A stretch of DNA of 64,000 bases from Nesterenkonia sp. E16_10. GTDB lineage: Bacteria; Actinomycetota; Actinomycetes; Actinomycetales; Micrococcaceae. Where the stretch lies: assembly GCF_017347085.1 (NCBI RefSeq), contig NZ_JADPSA010000048.1:62001-126000 (forward strand), in the 5' to 3' direction. The translations under genes were made by a program, and so were the position numbers. Of the stretch, positions 7,929-15,966 are shown one piece after another. The notes below the pieces were generated by a model, which was given only the letters and a program-made list of their open reading frames with translations, did not search any database and was not told where the DNA came from. The stretch's first letter is position 1. Every line of letters starts with the position of its first letter.

Positions 7929-10069
7929 CGTGGTCCGTCCCGTTCCGCCATCTCGGCGAACATGTCGTTGTAGTCGTTGAGCTCCGCATCCCCGGTGCGG
8001 TCGGCCTCGCGGTCCAGCCGCTTGGTCTCTCGCCTGTCCTCACGGGACCAGATGACCCCTGCGATGAAGGACATCAGGATCGCCGGGATCTCGCCCAGCG
8101 CCCACATCAGCTCGCCGCCGCTGCGCTGATCCTCCAGCGCGGTGAATCCCCAGTCGTAGCCCATGTTGCCGAACCAGGCGGCCTGGATCAGCTGGTCCGA
8201 GCTGGTCATCGCCACGGCCAGGAAGGCGTGGAACACCATGGTGGCCAGCAGGATGATCAGCCGCATCGGGTGCGCGGGCCGGGCCGGCAGCGGATCCTGA
8301 CCGATCAGCACCAGCGCGAAGATGTATCCGGTGGCAAGGAAGTGGAAGATCATCAGCTCATGACCCACGTGGTACTCCAGCACGAGTCCGAAGATCGGGG
8401 TGTAGTAGAAGATCAGCAGCGAGCCGGCGAAGTTCACCGCCGCGACGATCGGGTGGGTGACGATCTTGGAGAAGCGGGAGTGCACCAGCCAGAGGATCCA
8501 TTCGCGCGGGCCGCGGGTCCCGTCGGTGCGCACGTCCAACGAGCGCAGCGCCAGCGTCACCGGGGCACCCATGACCATGAAGATCGGGGCGACCATGGTC
8601 AGGGTCATGTGCTGGATCATGTGTCCGGAGAACAGCACCATCCCGTAGACCGCCGGACCGCCGGAGGTGACCCAGAGCAGCACCAGCAGCCCGAAGAGCC
8701 AGCTGGCCGCGCGCAGCAGCGACCAGGAGTCCCCGCGCCGGCGCATCCGCAGCATCGCGAGCACGTACCAGGCGGCGAGGAAGACGACGATCGCGACCCA
8801 CAGCCAGTCCGGGCGCCAGAGGGTCAGCCAGAGGGTCCCGCTGGGCTCGGGCGGCAGGTCATAGCCGGTGAGCAGCCGGGCGGGTGTGGCGTCCGGGGGC
8901 AGGTCCTCCGGCACCGGCGGGGCGGTGCGGCCCAGGATCGTGCTGACCCCGATGACCGCGGCCATGATCGCGACCTCCACCAGGATCAGCTGGAAGAGCA
9001 GGCCCGCCGGACGCGCGCCGCTGCTCAGCCGAGGAATGATCCAGGAGCGGTGCATCCACCCGATGGCCGCCAGGGCCAGGGTGGCCAGCAGCTTCGCGGA
9101 GAGCATCAGGCCATAGCTGGTGGAGGTGAGCTGTCCGAGCGTATCGATGCGCAGGCTGGCGTTGATGACCCCGGAGGCCGCCACGGTGAGCAGTGCCAGC
9201 CCGGCCAGGGCCGAGTAGCGCCGGAGCAGCGTCTCGGTCATCCCGGGCGCCGGCTTCGGGCCCCTCGGTGCCGTCTCGGCGTCACCTGCGGCGCCGGGTC
9301 GCTGCGGGTTCGCGGCGTCACGGCTCAGCGCCGGGCCGAGCAGCGCGAGGACCACCAGACCACCGACCCAGATCACGACGCCGAGCAGGTGCAGCCCCAG
9401 CGAATTGACCGCCGCGTAGTGGTCGTCGCCGGAGGCCGAGTGCCCGACCAGCGCCATCGGCAGGATTGCGGTGAGTCCGAGCACCGCGATGAAGAACAGT
9501 CCGCCCGGAGCCCGCACGGCGGTGACCAGGGTGGCGAAGACCGCGGCGATCAGCACCACCGCGGCCCAGGCCTGTCCGGTGGCGATGGACTGCACGTATC
9601 CGAAGAATCCGGAGGCGAAGGAGTCCGAGGCGGAGACCTCGAGTCCGGAGAGCGAGGAGAAGCTCAGCACCAGCACGGCCACGGCCGCCACGGTCCAGAC
9701 CACGCCGGCCAGGCCGGCGATCTGCATGGTCCGGGTGAAGAGCGGATGTTCCGCGGCCGGAGCCTGGTGATCCTGCAGCTTCTTGCGGCGCCGCGGACCG
9801 GCCTGGGGCGGGACCGCAACGGTGGCCAGGATGACCGCGGCGATCGCGGTGGCCATGGAGAGGTGGTGGAGGAACCGGGCGATCGGCAGCCCCCACCGGG
9901 TGAGCGCACCCGGGTCCGAGAGTTCACCGGGGTCGTTGACGCCGCTGAGCACGCCCGTCACGATCAGGGCCAGCAGGCCCGCGCAGAGCGCGGCCGCGGT
10001 CAGTGGCAGCGGAGCGGTCCAGAACCGGTCCGGCGTCTTGCGCGCAAGCGTAGGCGCGGAGCTGCTCAC
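7925..10069 (-). CDS. CopD-CtaG fusion: copper resistance D / cytochrome c oxidase assembly protein
   Basis: A 714-residue polytopic membrane protein. The N-terminal half (to about 390) has the multi-helix CopD pattern, including conserved His-containing helices (IARFLHHLSMA, LLGVVIWVGGL). The C-terminal half is a CtaG/caa3_CtaG domain with the motifs VLFSGHMIQHMTLTMVAPIF and HFLATGYIFALVLIG. Such fusions are known in Micrococcaceae. The GTG start at 10069 overlaps the preceding small gene as GTGA. A longer reading to 10342 is rejected because its N terminus is the antisense-like shadow of that gene. Likely roles are copper import and delivery to cytochrome oxidase. Confidence 0.9.
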   Translation of the reverse strand: MSSSAPTLARKTPDRFWTAPLPLTAAALCAGLLALIVTGVLSGVNDPGELSDPGALTRWGLPIARFLHHLSMATAIAAVILATVAVPPQAGPRRRKKLQDHQAPAAEHPLFTRTMQIAGLAGVVWTVAAVAVLVLSFSSLSGLEVSASDSFASGFFGYVQSIATGQAWAAVVLIAAVFATLVTAVRAPGGLFFIAVLGLTAILPMALVGHSASGDDHYAAVNSLGLHLLGVVIWVGGLVVLALLGPALSRDAANPQRPGAAGDAETAPRGPKPAPGMTETLLRRYSALAGLALLTVAASGVINASLRIDTLGQLTSTSYGLMLSAKLLATLALAAIGWMHRSWIIPRLSSGARPAGLLFQLILVEVAIMAAVIGVSTILGRTAPPVPEDLPPDATPARLLTGYDLPPEPSGTLWLTLWRPDWLWVAIVVFLAAWYVLAMLRMRRRGDSWSLLRAASWLFGLLVLLWVTSGGPAVYGMVLFSGHMIQHMTLTMVAPIFMVMGAPVTLALRSLDVRTDGTRGPREWILWLVHSRFSKIVTHPIVAAVNFAGSLLIFYYTPIFGLVLEYHVGHELMIFHFLATGYIFALVLIGQDPLPARPAHPMRLIILLATMVFHAFLAVAMTSSDQLIQAAWFGNMGYDWGFTALEDQRSGGELMWALGEIPAILMSFIAGVIWSREDRRETKRLDREADRTGDAELNDYNDMFAEMAERDGPR

Positions 10070-10329
10070 GCTCCGTCGTCCCGTCGTGGATCTGGATCCT
10101 GCCGGGGGTCCTGTCGGGGATTCTTTCGGGGGTTCTGCCGGGGGCCGTCGGTCTCGGTGTCCTGCTGGGACTGCGCCTGCCAGCGTGCCGAGTCCTGCAT
10201 CTTGCGTCGGACCAGCACGATGACCAGCACGAGCACGAGCAGGCTGCCGATGCCGAAGACCAGCGGGGCCCAGTCGGGGAGCTCGGGCGCGGCAGGTGCG
10301 GCCGCGGTGAATGTGAGTGGGACTGTCAT
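10066..10329 (-). CDS. Small single-pass membrane protein, first gene of CtaG operon
   Basis: An 87-residue protein beginning MTVPLTFTAAAPAAPELPDW. One hydrophobic helix (about 23-42, PLVFGIGSLLVLVLVIVLV) is followed by RRK and a hydrophilic tail rich in Gln, Arg, Asp and Pro with tandem NPRQDPRQDP-like units. The orientation suggests an outside N terminus and a cytoplasmic tail. It overlaps the CopD-CtaG start by four bases, which is strong evidence that it is translated. No family was recognised. Confidence 0.7.
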   Translation of the reverse strand: MTVPLTFTAAAPAAPELPDWAPLVFGIGSLLVLVLVIVLVRRKMQDSARWQAQSQQDTETDGPRQNPRKNPRQDPRQDPDPRRDDGA

Positions 10330-10405
10330 GGCGGGACTGCACCTTCCTTGGGCCCTCGGGGCTTGGGCGTCCAACGATTCTACGCCGCGTAGAAGACCCG
10401 GCGCA

Positions 10406-10455
10406 GACGACGTCGGCCCCTCGCCCGAGTCTTGGGGCGAGGGGCCGACGTCGTC
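10406..10455. terminator. Perfect 21-bp hairpin downstream of hup
   Basis: Arms 10406-10426 and 10435-10455 are perfectly complementary over 21 bases with an 8-base loop. It lies 50 bases beyond the HU stop codon. It has no U-tract on either strand, which is common for actinobacterial terminators. It probably separates the HU gene from the CtaG operon. Confidence 0.75.
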
Positions 10456-10504
10456 AGCTGGGCCGCGACGGCTCCGTGTCACACGGTGCCGCGGCTCATC
10501 AGGC

Positions 10505-10789
10505 TCATTTGCCGGTGGCGGCGGCCTTCAGCTTGGAACCTGCGGAGAGCTTCACGGAGTAGCCCTCCGGGATCTGGATGGTCTCACCGGTCTGCGGGTT
10601 GCGTCCGGTGCGGGCGGCGCGCTTGGTGCGCTCCACGGCCAGCCAACCGGGAATGGTGACCTTCTCGCCCTTGGAAACCTGCTCGGTGAAGACCTCGAAG
10701 ACTGAATCCAGCACGCCGTTGACGGCGGCCTGGGAGTTTCCGGACTTCTCTGCGACTGCTGCGACGAGCTCGCTGCGGTTCAGTGCCAT
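10505..10789 (-). CDS. hup: HU-family DNA-binding protein
   Basis: A 94-residue nucleoid protein, MALNRSELVAAVAEKSG at the start. It has the HU beta-arm pattern GRNPQTGETIQIPEG (about 61-75) and the C-terminal PEGYSVKLSAGSKLK. The length is typical of the short HU form, without the Lys/Ala-rich tail of mycobacterial HupB. The ATG at 10789 is chosen because AGGAGG lies about eight bases upstream; a longer in-frame reading to 10840 is not needed. It is monocistronic, between a strong downstream hairpin and a long upstream region. Confidence 0.96.
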   Translation of the reverse strand: MALNRSELVAAVAEKSGNSQAAVNGVLDSVFEVFTEQVSKGEKVTIPGWLAVERTKRAARTGRNPQTGETIQIPEGYSVKLSAGSKLKAAATGK

Positions 10790-11035
10790 GTGTTTGTCCT
10801 CCTGGACGTATTCGGTGGCAGTCCCCGGCATGACCTGCACGGTGTGTGCTGTCTACGCGATGTTCTGCGTCGACGGACCGGTCATGCCGCGTGGGGCTTT
10901 CAGAACGGCAACTTACCACGCAGGCCCGGTGGAACCAGCATGGAACCGCGTGATCCTGGGCCAGAACGCCGTATTTCCCCTTGCGCGAACGCCTCGGAGG
11001 CTCATGGGAACGGGTGATATGAACAATAAATCCTC

Positions 11036-11151
11036 GAACAAAAAAACCACCCGCGGGAGGGCTGATGCTGTTCCTCCAGGGGGTGAGGAACAGCAGCCTC
11101 CGCGCGGGTGGCGGTCTTTGTGAAGCTCGACCGTGACGACGCTCGAGCTTC
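11036..11151 (-). ncRNA. Candidate small RNA with two hairpins and U-tract terminator
   Basis: The predicted start near 11151 coincides with hairpin 1: perfect 9-bp arms 11143-11151 and 11122-11130 with a 12-base loop. Hairpin 2 spans 11047-11111, with a long stem (CCACCCGCG side paired to CGCGGGTGG, CTGTTCCTC paired to GAGGAACAG), a C-rich 8-base loop and seven U residues at 11040-11046. The architecture is a short independent transcript of about 110-115 nt. I do not recognise a known family. An alternative is a tandem rpsN terminator or a terminated HU leader. Confidence 0.5.
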
Positions 11152-11157
11152 GGGTCC

Positions 11158-11185
11158 AATCTACAGCAGAATGTGTATTGGACAA
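11158..11185 (-). promoter_or_regulatory. Promoter-like element of the candidate small RNA
   Basis: On the minus strand, TTGTCC (11180-11185) and TAGATT (11158-11163) are spaced by 16 bases. It lies directly downstream of the rpsN terminator and about seven bases before hairpin 1 of the candidate RNA. Confidence 0.5.
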
Positions 11186-11188
11186 CCA

Positions 11189-11228
11189 CTGACGGGGTGG
11201 GTCACTCGGAAGTGACCCACCCCGTCAG
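11189..11228 (-). terminator. rpsN operon terminator hairpin
   Basis: Arms 11189-11206 and 11211-11228 pair perfectly over 18 bases around a 4-base loop, starting 29 bases after the rpsN stop. The distal side is only weakly U-rich. Confidence 0.8.
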
Positions 11229-11256
11229 CCAGGATCCTGCTTTCAGCCTCGGCTGA

Positions 11257-11562
11257 TCACCAGGAAGACTTGGTGATGCCGGGAAGCTCACCCTTGTGCG
11301 CCATGTCGCGGAAACGGATGCGCGAGATGCCGAACTTCTGGAAGGTGCCGCGGGGGCGACCATCGATGGAGTCGCGGTTGCGCACGCGGATCGGGGAAGC
11401 ATCGCGGGGAAGCTTCTGCAGACCCACGCGAGCCGCCTCGCGGTCCTCGTCGGAGGCGTTGGGATCAACGAGGGTCTTCTTGAGCTGCAGACGCTTCTCG
11501 GCGTAGCGCTCAACGATGACCTTGCGCTGTTCGTTCTTTGCGATCTTGGATTTCTTGGCCAT
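11257..11562 (-). CDS. rpsN: 30S ribosomal protein S14, cysteine-free form
   Basis: A 101-residue S14 with the conserved C-terminal signature: [33 protein letters not shown] and a final KSSW. It has no Cys, so it is the zinc-independent (C-minus) long form, unlike the 61-residue zinc-ribbon form. It is the last gene of rpmB-rpmG-rpsN, two bases after rpmG, and is followed by a strong hairpin. Confidence 0.97.
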   Translation of the reverse strand: MAKKSKIAKNEQRKVIVERYAEKRLQLKKTLVDPNASDEDREAARVGLQKLPRDASPIRVRNRDSIDGRPRGTFQKFGISRIRFRDMAHKGELPGITKSSW

Positions 11563-11564
11563 GA

Positions 11565-11732
11565 TCAGCGCTCCTCTCGGAAGTCGACGTGCTTGCGAAC
11601 GACCGGATCGTACTTCTTGAGCACGATGCGGTCGGGGTTGTTGCGGCGGTTCTTACGGGTCACGTAGGTGAACCCGGTGCCTGCCGTCGACTTCAGCTTG
11701 ATGATGGGACGTACGTCCTTGTCCTTGGCCAT
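11565..11732 (-). CDS. rpmG: 50S ribosomal protein L33, cysteine-free form
   Basis: A 55-residue L33: [18 protein letters not shown], then [13 protein letters not shown] and a C-terminal [11 protein letters not shown]. The CxxC pairs of zinc-binding L33 are absent. Its ATG shares one base with the rpmB stop (TAATG at 11732), indicating translational coupling. Confidence 0.96.
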   Translation of the reverse strand: MAKDKDVRPIIKLKSTAGTGFTYVTRKNRRNNPDRIVLKKYDPVVRKHVDFREER

Positions 11733-11968
11733 TAGAGCTTCTCACCCTTCTCGATCAGCTCGGCAACGACAACGTCGATGCCGCGGACGTCGATGGTCTT
11801 GATGCCCTTGACGGACAAGGTCAGCGTCACATTGCGTCCCAATGAAGGAACCCAGTAGCGCTTCTTCTGGATGTTCGGGTCGAACCGGCGCTTGGTGCGC
11901 CGATGCGAGTGGGAGATCGAGTTGCCGAACTGCGGCCCCACTCCGGTCACCTGGCAACGTGCTGCCAT
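11732..11968 (-). CDS. rpmB: 50S ribosomal protein L28 (RpmB2-like)
   Basis: A 78-residue L28, [29 protein letters not shown] and so on, written here only as landmarks [16 protein letters not shown] and [10 protein letters not shown]. It has a single Cys and none of the second CxxC pair, so it matches the zinc-independent RpmB2 type. The ATG at 11968 has GAGGAG upstream. In mycobacteria and Streptomyces such an rpmB-rpmG-rpsN set is a Zur-controlled alternative. I saw no palindromic Zur-type site upstream here, so these may be the main copies. Confidence 0.95.
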   Translation of the reverse strand: MAARCQVTGVGPQFGNSISHSHRRTKRRFDPNIQKKRYWVPSLGRNVTLTLSVKGIKTIDVRGIDVVVAELIEKGEKL

Positions 11969-12304
11969 GATCACTCCTCTTGCGTAAGTACGTGAATGTA
12001 TACGGGCGGTCCCCGATTCTGGGTCCCGCCACCAGCTATGACACCGTTACTTGCGAGGACGGACCAGGCTGGGTGAGATCCAACCGAAGTGTCTTCTCAT
12101 TCGTCCAGCGAAACGCCGGACGGACGGTGGTGCTTGATGTGGTGCACTGGAATCCAGGCTTCACAATCGCCGCGCTGCTTTCCGGCGCCGATACCCATGC
12201 AGCCCCCGCTCCAAGAGGACACGCATGTGCACAGCGCAGCACGGCTTGCGACTGTCTATGCTAGCCGGGGCGCGGCCATTCGGCAAAGCGGGTGAGCGGC
12301 CGGG
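11969..12304. other. 336-base divergent intergenic region rpmB / EamA transporter
   Basis: No gene was supported. It holds the rpmB ribosome-binding site and must contain divergent promoters. It is less GC-rich than neighbouring coding DNA around 11985-12060. I could not assign -35/-10 pairs with confidence, and no Zur-like palindrome is evident. Confidence 0.5.
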
Positions 12305-13288
12305 GTGATCAGCGGCGGTACAGTCAAGGCCGTGACTGCGAATCAGGGCATGACCCAGGACCATGGCGTGGCGACAGACCCCACCCACACCCGTTCGGTG
12401 CTTCCGGTGCTGGCCATCATCGCCACGGTGCTCATGTGGGCCTCCTCCTTCGTCCTGATCCGTTTCTCCGCCGGGGAGCTCTCCCCCGGGCCCCTCGCGC
12501 TGCTGCGGCTGCTCGCCGGAGCGGCGACGCTGAGCATCCTGCTGCTCTGGGTCCGGCGCGGGAGGCTGACGCTGCCCACCCGGCCGGCGCTGGCGCTGAC
12601 CGCGCTGTTCGGGGTGATCTGGTTCGCGCTCTACACCGTGGTGTTCAACCTGGCCGGTCACTACATCGACGCCGGGACCATCGCGATGGTGGTCAACCTG
12701 GCCCCGCTGATGGTCGGCGTCGGGGCCGTGGTGTTCTTCAAGGAGTCCTTCTCCACTCGGCTCTTCCTCGGCATGGTGGTCTCGCTGTGCGGCATCGGAC
12801 TGATCACCGTGGCCGGCTCCACGGGCCAGCTGGCCCTGGCCGGGCTGGGCATCGCGCTGATCGCCGCGTTCCTCTATGCCGCCGGCATGCTGATCCAGAA
12901 GCTGGCGCTGCGGCACACCGACCCGCTGACCGCCACCTGGCTGGCCTGCGCCGCGGGCACGGTCGCGCTGCTGCCCTTCCTCGGCGCCACCTGGGCCGAG
13001 CTGCAGACCACCTCGACACCGGTGGTGCTGGGCGCGATCTATATGGGGATCGGCCCCACCGCGCTGGGCTTCTGGTTCTGGGGCTACGCGATGAACCACT
13101 TCCCCACCGGCAAGGTGGCCGCCAGCACGCTGGCGGTCCCCGCCGTCGTCGTGGTGATGTCCTGGCTGACGCTGGGCGAGATCCCGCCGCTGCTGGGGAT
13201 CATCGGCGGCGCCGTGACGCTGACCGGCGTGGCTATCGCACAGCTTCGCCGGCCTGCGCGGCCCGTGCGGCCCGTGCGAGCGGACTGA
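12305..13288 (+). CDS. EamA-family (DMT) transporter
   Basis: A 327-residue drug/metabolite transporter with two EamA repeats and about ten helices. Landmarks are VLAIIATVLMWASSFVLIRF, FNLAGHYIDAGTIAMVVNLAP, FLYAAGMLIQKLALRHTD and GPTALGFWFWGYAMNHFPTGKVA. The GTG at 12305 is the longest reading; an internal ATG at 12350 is also possible since the first 30 residues are not conserved-looking. Its 3' end overlaps the convergent amidase gene by 56 bases. The substrate is unknown. Confidence 0.9.
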   Translation: MISGGTVKAVTANQGMTQDHGVATDPTHTRSVLPVLAIIATVLMWASSFVLIRFSAGELSPGPLALLRLLAGAATLSILLLWVRRGRLTLPTRPALALTALFGVIWFALYTVVFNLAGHYIDAGTIAMVVNLAPLMVGVGAVVFFKESFSTRLFLGMVVSLCGIGLITVAGSTGQLALAGLGIALIAAFLYAAGMLIQKLALRHTDPLTATWLACAAGTVALLPFLGATWAELQTTSTPVVLGAIYMGIGPTALGFWFWGYAMNHFPTGKVAASTLAVPAVVVVMSWLTLGEIPPLLGIIGGAVTLTGVAIAQLRRPARPVRPVRAD

Positions 13289-14696
13289 CCGGTGCGCTGA
13301 ACTTCTCCCCGCTGGCCAGCTCATAGGCGCGGGCCGCGCGCAGCACCGAGCGGTCCCGGGTCCGCGCGGCGACGATCTGCAGCCCTACCGGCAGTCCGCC
13401 ACCGGTGAGCCCGCAGGGCACCGAGACCGCGGGCTGCTGGGTCATGTTGAACGGGATGGTGTAGGGGGTCCAGCTGGTCCACAGGTCCGAGGGCCAACCC
13501 TCCGGGGCCTGGCGGCTCGCATCGAAGGCGGGGATCGGCATGGTGGGGGTCACCAGCAGGTCGTACTTCTGGTGGAAGGCTCCCATCCGCACCCCCATGT
13601 CCATGCGCACCCCGGTGGCGCTGAGGTAGTCCAGCGCCGAGGCGTCGGCGTACTGCTCGATCCCGGCGCGCAGTCCCGGGTCGACCTGTTCAAGCGCGCC
13701 CGGGCCATAGGCCTCCAGCACCTTCGCCGCGCCGGTGAACCAGAGCACGTGGAAGGCCTCCACGGGATCCGTGATGTCGGGATTGACCTGCTCCACCTCG
13801 GCCCCGAGCGAGGCCAGCAGCGCGACCGCCTCATCCACCCGCGCCTGGACCTCGGGATCGTTGGAGCCGAAGCCCAGAGTCGGCGAGTAGCCGATCCGCA
13901 CCCCAGCCAGCGAGGCGCCGTCGACCTCGAGGTCGGCGAGTTCCGCCGAGAAGGGGCGCGTCTGTGAGGGCAACGCGGACCAGTCGCGGGCGTCGAAGCC
14001 GGCGATCACATCGAGCAGCAGCGCGGTGTCGGTCACGGTGCGCGCCATCGGCCCGGCATGGGCCAGGGTGCCGAAGGGGCTTGCCGGGTACATCGGCACG
14101 GTGCCGTAGGTGGCCTTGATCGCCACGGTGCCGGTGAACGACGCCGGGATCCGCACCGATCCGCCGCCGTCGGTCCCCACTGCCCAGGGGCCCATTCCGG
14201 CGCCGACCGCGGCCGCGGCTCCTCCGGAGGAGCCCCCGGAGGTCAGTGCGGGGTCCCAGGGATTGGTGGTCGCGCCGAAGCGCAGCGAGTCGGTGGTGCC
14301 CTTCCAGGCGAACTCCGGGGTCGTGGTCTTGCCCAGCAGCACCGCACCGGTCTCGCGCAGCCGTGCCACACAGGGAGCGTCGTAGTCCCAGGGGCCTGCC
14401 TCGTCGATCAGCCGGCTGCCGCGCAGCGTGGGCCAGCCCACGGTCGGAAAGATGTCCTTGATCGAGGTGGGCACCCCGTCTCCGGGACCCAGCGTGTCCC
14501 CGGAGGCCCAGCGCCGGGCCGAGCCACGGGCGGAGTCCAGGGCAGATTCACGGTCCACCAGCACGAAGGCGTTGAGCGCGTCGTTGTGCGCGTCGATCTG
14601 CTCCAGAGCGGCCTCGGTGGCGTCCACCGGGGTGAAGTCGCCGGTGCGGTAGCCCGCGAGAAGCTCGACGGCGGTCAGGTCAGCAAGGTGCGCCAT
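13233..14696 (-). CDS. Amidase (amidase signature family)
   Basis: A 487-residue amidohydrolase. The Ser-cisSer-Lys triad is visible: Lys in TSIKDIFPT (about 79), Ser in TSGGSSGGAAAAVG (about 152-153) and the nucleophile in GTDGGGSVRIPA (about 176). The length is typical. ATG 14696 is chosen because GAGGAGG lies about seven bases upstream; a longer reading to 14741 lacks a better site. The end overlaps the EamA transporter gene in antisense. Substrate class (glutamyl, aryl or aliphatic amide) cannot be deduced. Confidence 0.92.
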   Translation of the reverse strand: MAHLADLTAVELLAGYRTGDFTPVDATEAALEQIDAHNDALNAFVLVDRESALDSARGSARRWASGDTLGPGDGVPTSIKDIFPTVGWPTLRGSRLIDEAGPWDYDAPCVARLRETGAVLLGKTTTPEFAWKGTTDSLRFGATTNPWDPALTSGGSSGGAAAAVGAGMGPWAVGTDGGGSVRIPASFTGTVAIKATYGTVPMYPASPFGTLAHAGPMARTVTDTALLLDVIAGFDARDWSALPSQTRPFSAELADLEVDGASLAGVRIGYSPTLGFGSNDPEVQARVDEAVALLASLGAEVEQVNPDITDPVEAFHVLWFTGAAKVLEAYGPGALEQVDPGLRAGIEQYADASALDYLSATGVRMDMGVRMGAFHQKYDLLVTPTMPIPAFDASRQAPEGWPSDLWTSWTPYTIPFNMTQQPAVSVPCGLTGGGLPVGLQIVAARTRDRSVLRAARAYELASGEKFSAPVSPLARAARAAQAGEAVR

Positions 14697-14761
14697 GCGC
14701 CCCTCCTCAAGATCTGGAGTCCGAAGACTCGTCTGGTGCAACAGGGTGGATGGGTGGATCC

Positions 14762-14824
14762 CGGTTCAGCGTCTTGTTATCGCGGTTCAGCGTCTTGGTA
14801 CCGCGGTTCAGCGTCTTGATTCAG
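14762..14824. repeat. Three tandem 21-bp repeats
   Basis: The unit CGGTTCAGCGTCTTG plus six variable bases occurs at 14762, 14783 and 14804. The third copy runs into the stop codon of the D-2-hydroxyacid dehydrogenase gene. It sits in the 124-base gap before the amidase gene and is likely a slippage expansion. Confidence 0.75.
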
Positions 14825-15825
14825 TGCCGCGGGACGTATCCCTTGGCGGTGTCCACGATGTTCTTCAGCTCCGCGCCGTCGAGCCAGCGCCGCGCGTTCT
14901 CCACGAACTGCTCCGCGAGCGCCGGGCGCCAGCCCAGCACGTCTCCGGACATATGGGCGGAGATGGTCACGGATTCCATGGCCCACAACGGCGAGTCCGC
15001 CGGCAGCGGCTCTTTTTCGAAGACGTCGAGGGTGGCACGCGCGAGGCGCCCGTCCTGGAGCGCCTGGACCAGCGCCGTCTCGTCCACCGATTCCCCGCGA
15101 CCGATGTTGATCAGGTGGGCGCCGCGGCGCACTGCGGCCAGGGACTGCTCACTGATCAGCCCGATGGTCTGCGCGGTGAGCGGCGCGGCATTGATGATGT
15201 GATCGAATCCGCCGATGTGGCTCGGCAGGTCCGCGCTCTCCACCACGGTCCCAAAGTCTGGGTCCTGCTCCCGGGCGGTGCGCCCGGCACCGGTGACTTC
15301 GATCCCGACCGCGCGCAGCAGCCGTGCCGTCTCGCGCCCGATGGCACCGGTGCCGATGATCAGCGCGCTGGTTCCCTGAACCCTGAGCGTCTCGCGGTGC
15401 ACCCATTGCCGCTGCTGCTGGTGGCGCAGACTCGCGGCGAAGTCCTTCGCGTGGGCGAAGATCGCGGCCAGGACATACTCCGCGATCGGACGGTCGAAGA
15501 TGCCCTGCGCGTTGGTCACGGTGACCTCAGATCTGCGCAGCTCCTCGAACATCAGCGCATCCACTCCGGCGGCAGCGACGTGGATCCACTCCAGGGAGTC
15601 GGCCTGCGGCCAGGCCTGCTGCACGGCCGGGGAGAAGAAGTCCCAGAGGAACAGCGCCTGGGCGCCCTCGAGGGCGGAGCCGAGTCCTGCGGCATCGGTG
15701 TACCTGACCTCGGCCAGGCCTTCGATTGACTCGAGCCCCTCGGGCCGCTGAAGCTGCGCAGGGTCCTGGGCCGCCGCCTCAGCGCGGGGACACAGCACCG
15801 TGATGATCGGTCTCGCTGCGGTCAT
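14821..15825 (-). CDS. D-2-hydroxyacid dehydrogenase
   Basis: A 334-residue NAD-dependent 2-hydroxyacid dehydrogenase, reducing a 2-oxoacid or oxidising the D-hydroxyacid. The nucleotide-binding motif is IIGTGAIGRETARLL (about 178-192). Catalytic residues are Arg in NIGRGESVDE (about 250), Glu in LDVFEKEPLP, and His in ISAHMSGDVLG (about 295). ATG 15825 has AGGTGAGC just upstream, and the region beyond it (to 15954) is not protein-like. It is divergent from a GntR regulator, which probably controls it. Confidence 0.92.
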   Translation of the reverse strand: MTAARPIITVLCPRAEAAAQDPAQLQRPEGLESIEGLAEVRYTDAAGLGSALEGAQALFLWDFFSPAVQQAWPQADSLEWIHVAAAGVDALMFEELRRSEVTVTNAQGIFDRPIAEYVLAAIFAHAKDFAASLRHQQQRQWVHRETLRVQGTSALIIGTGAIGRETARLLRAVGIEVTGAGRTAREQDPDFGTVVESADLPSHIGGFDHIINAAPLTAQTIGLISEQSLAAVRRGAHLINIGRGESVDETALVQALQDGRLARATLDVFEKEPLPADSPLWAMESVTISAHMSGDVLGWRPALAEQFVENARRWLDGAELKNIVDTAKGYVPRH

Positions 15826-15942
15826 GCTCACCTGCCTGTTTCTGGCCCGTGGTCTCGGCCCGGTGGGGCCCGTGGTCTCGGCCCGTCTCTGGTCTGCTGA
15901 CCTATCATCTTCAGGTGCGGCTATGCTATGAATACCCGTGAA

Positions 15943-15956
15943 GATTGTCAACAATC
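15943..15956. promoter_or_regulatory. Candidate GntR/FCD operator
   Basis: GATTGTCAACAATC is an inverted repeat with 6-base arms and a 2-base centre, between the divergent dehydrogenase and gntR genes and 11 bases before the gntR start. Its form resembles TTGTNNACAA-type sites of FadR/VanR-subfamily regulators. It is probably an autoregulatory site. Confidence 0.55.
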
Positions 15957-15966
15957 CGGAGATATC

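Larger units (their letters stand above)
10790..11256. other. 467-base non-coding region between hup and rpsN
   Basis: No convincing protein gene. From right to left on the minus strand it holds the rpsN terminator hairpin (11189-11228), a promoter-like pair (11158-11185), a two-hairpin candidate RNA (about 11036-11151), and about 240 bases leading to the HU ribosome-binding site. No clear HU promoter was identified in that last part. Confidence 0.7.

Noticed and set aside
7922-10705. 927-codon plus-strand open frame
   Set aside because: It is opposite the CopD-CtaG operon and hup, with low-complexity Gly/Arg/Gln/His composition and no recognisable domain. It is a shadow of real minus-strand genes.
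11047-11111. 6C RNA motif
   Set aside because: One loop is C-rich (five C), but the second hairpin loop is not, so the two C-rich loops defining the 6C family are absent.
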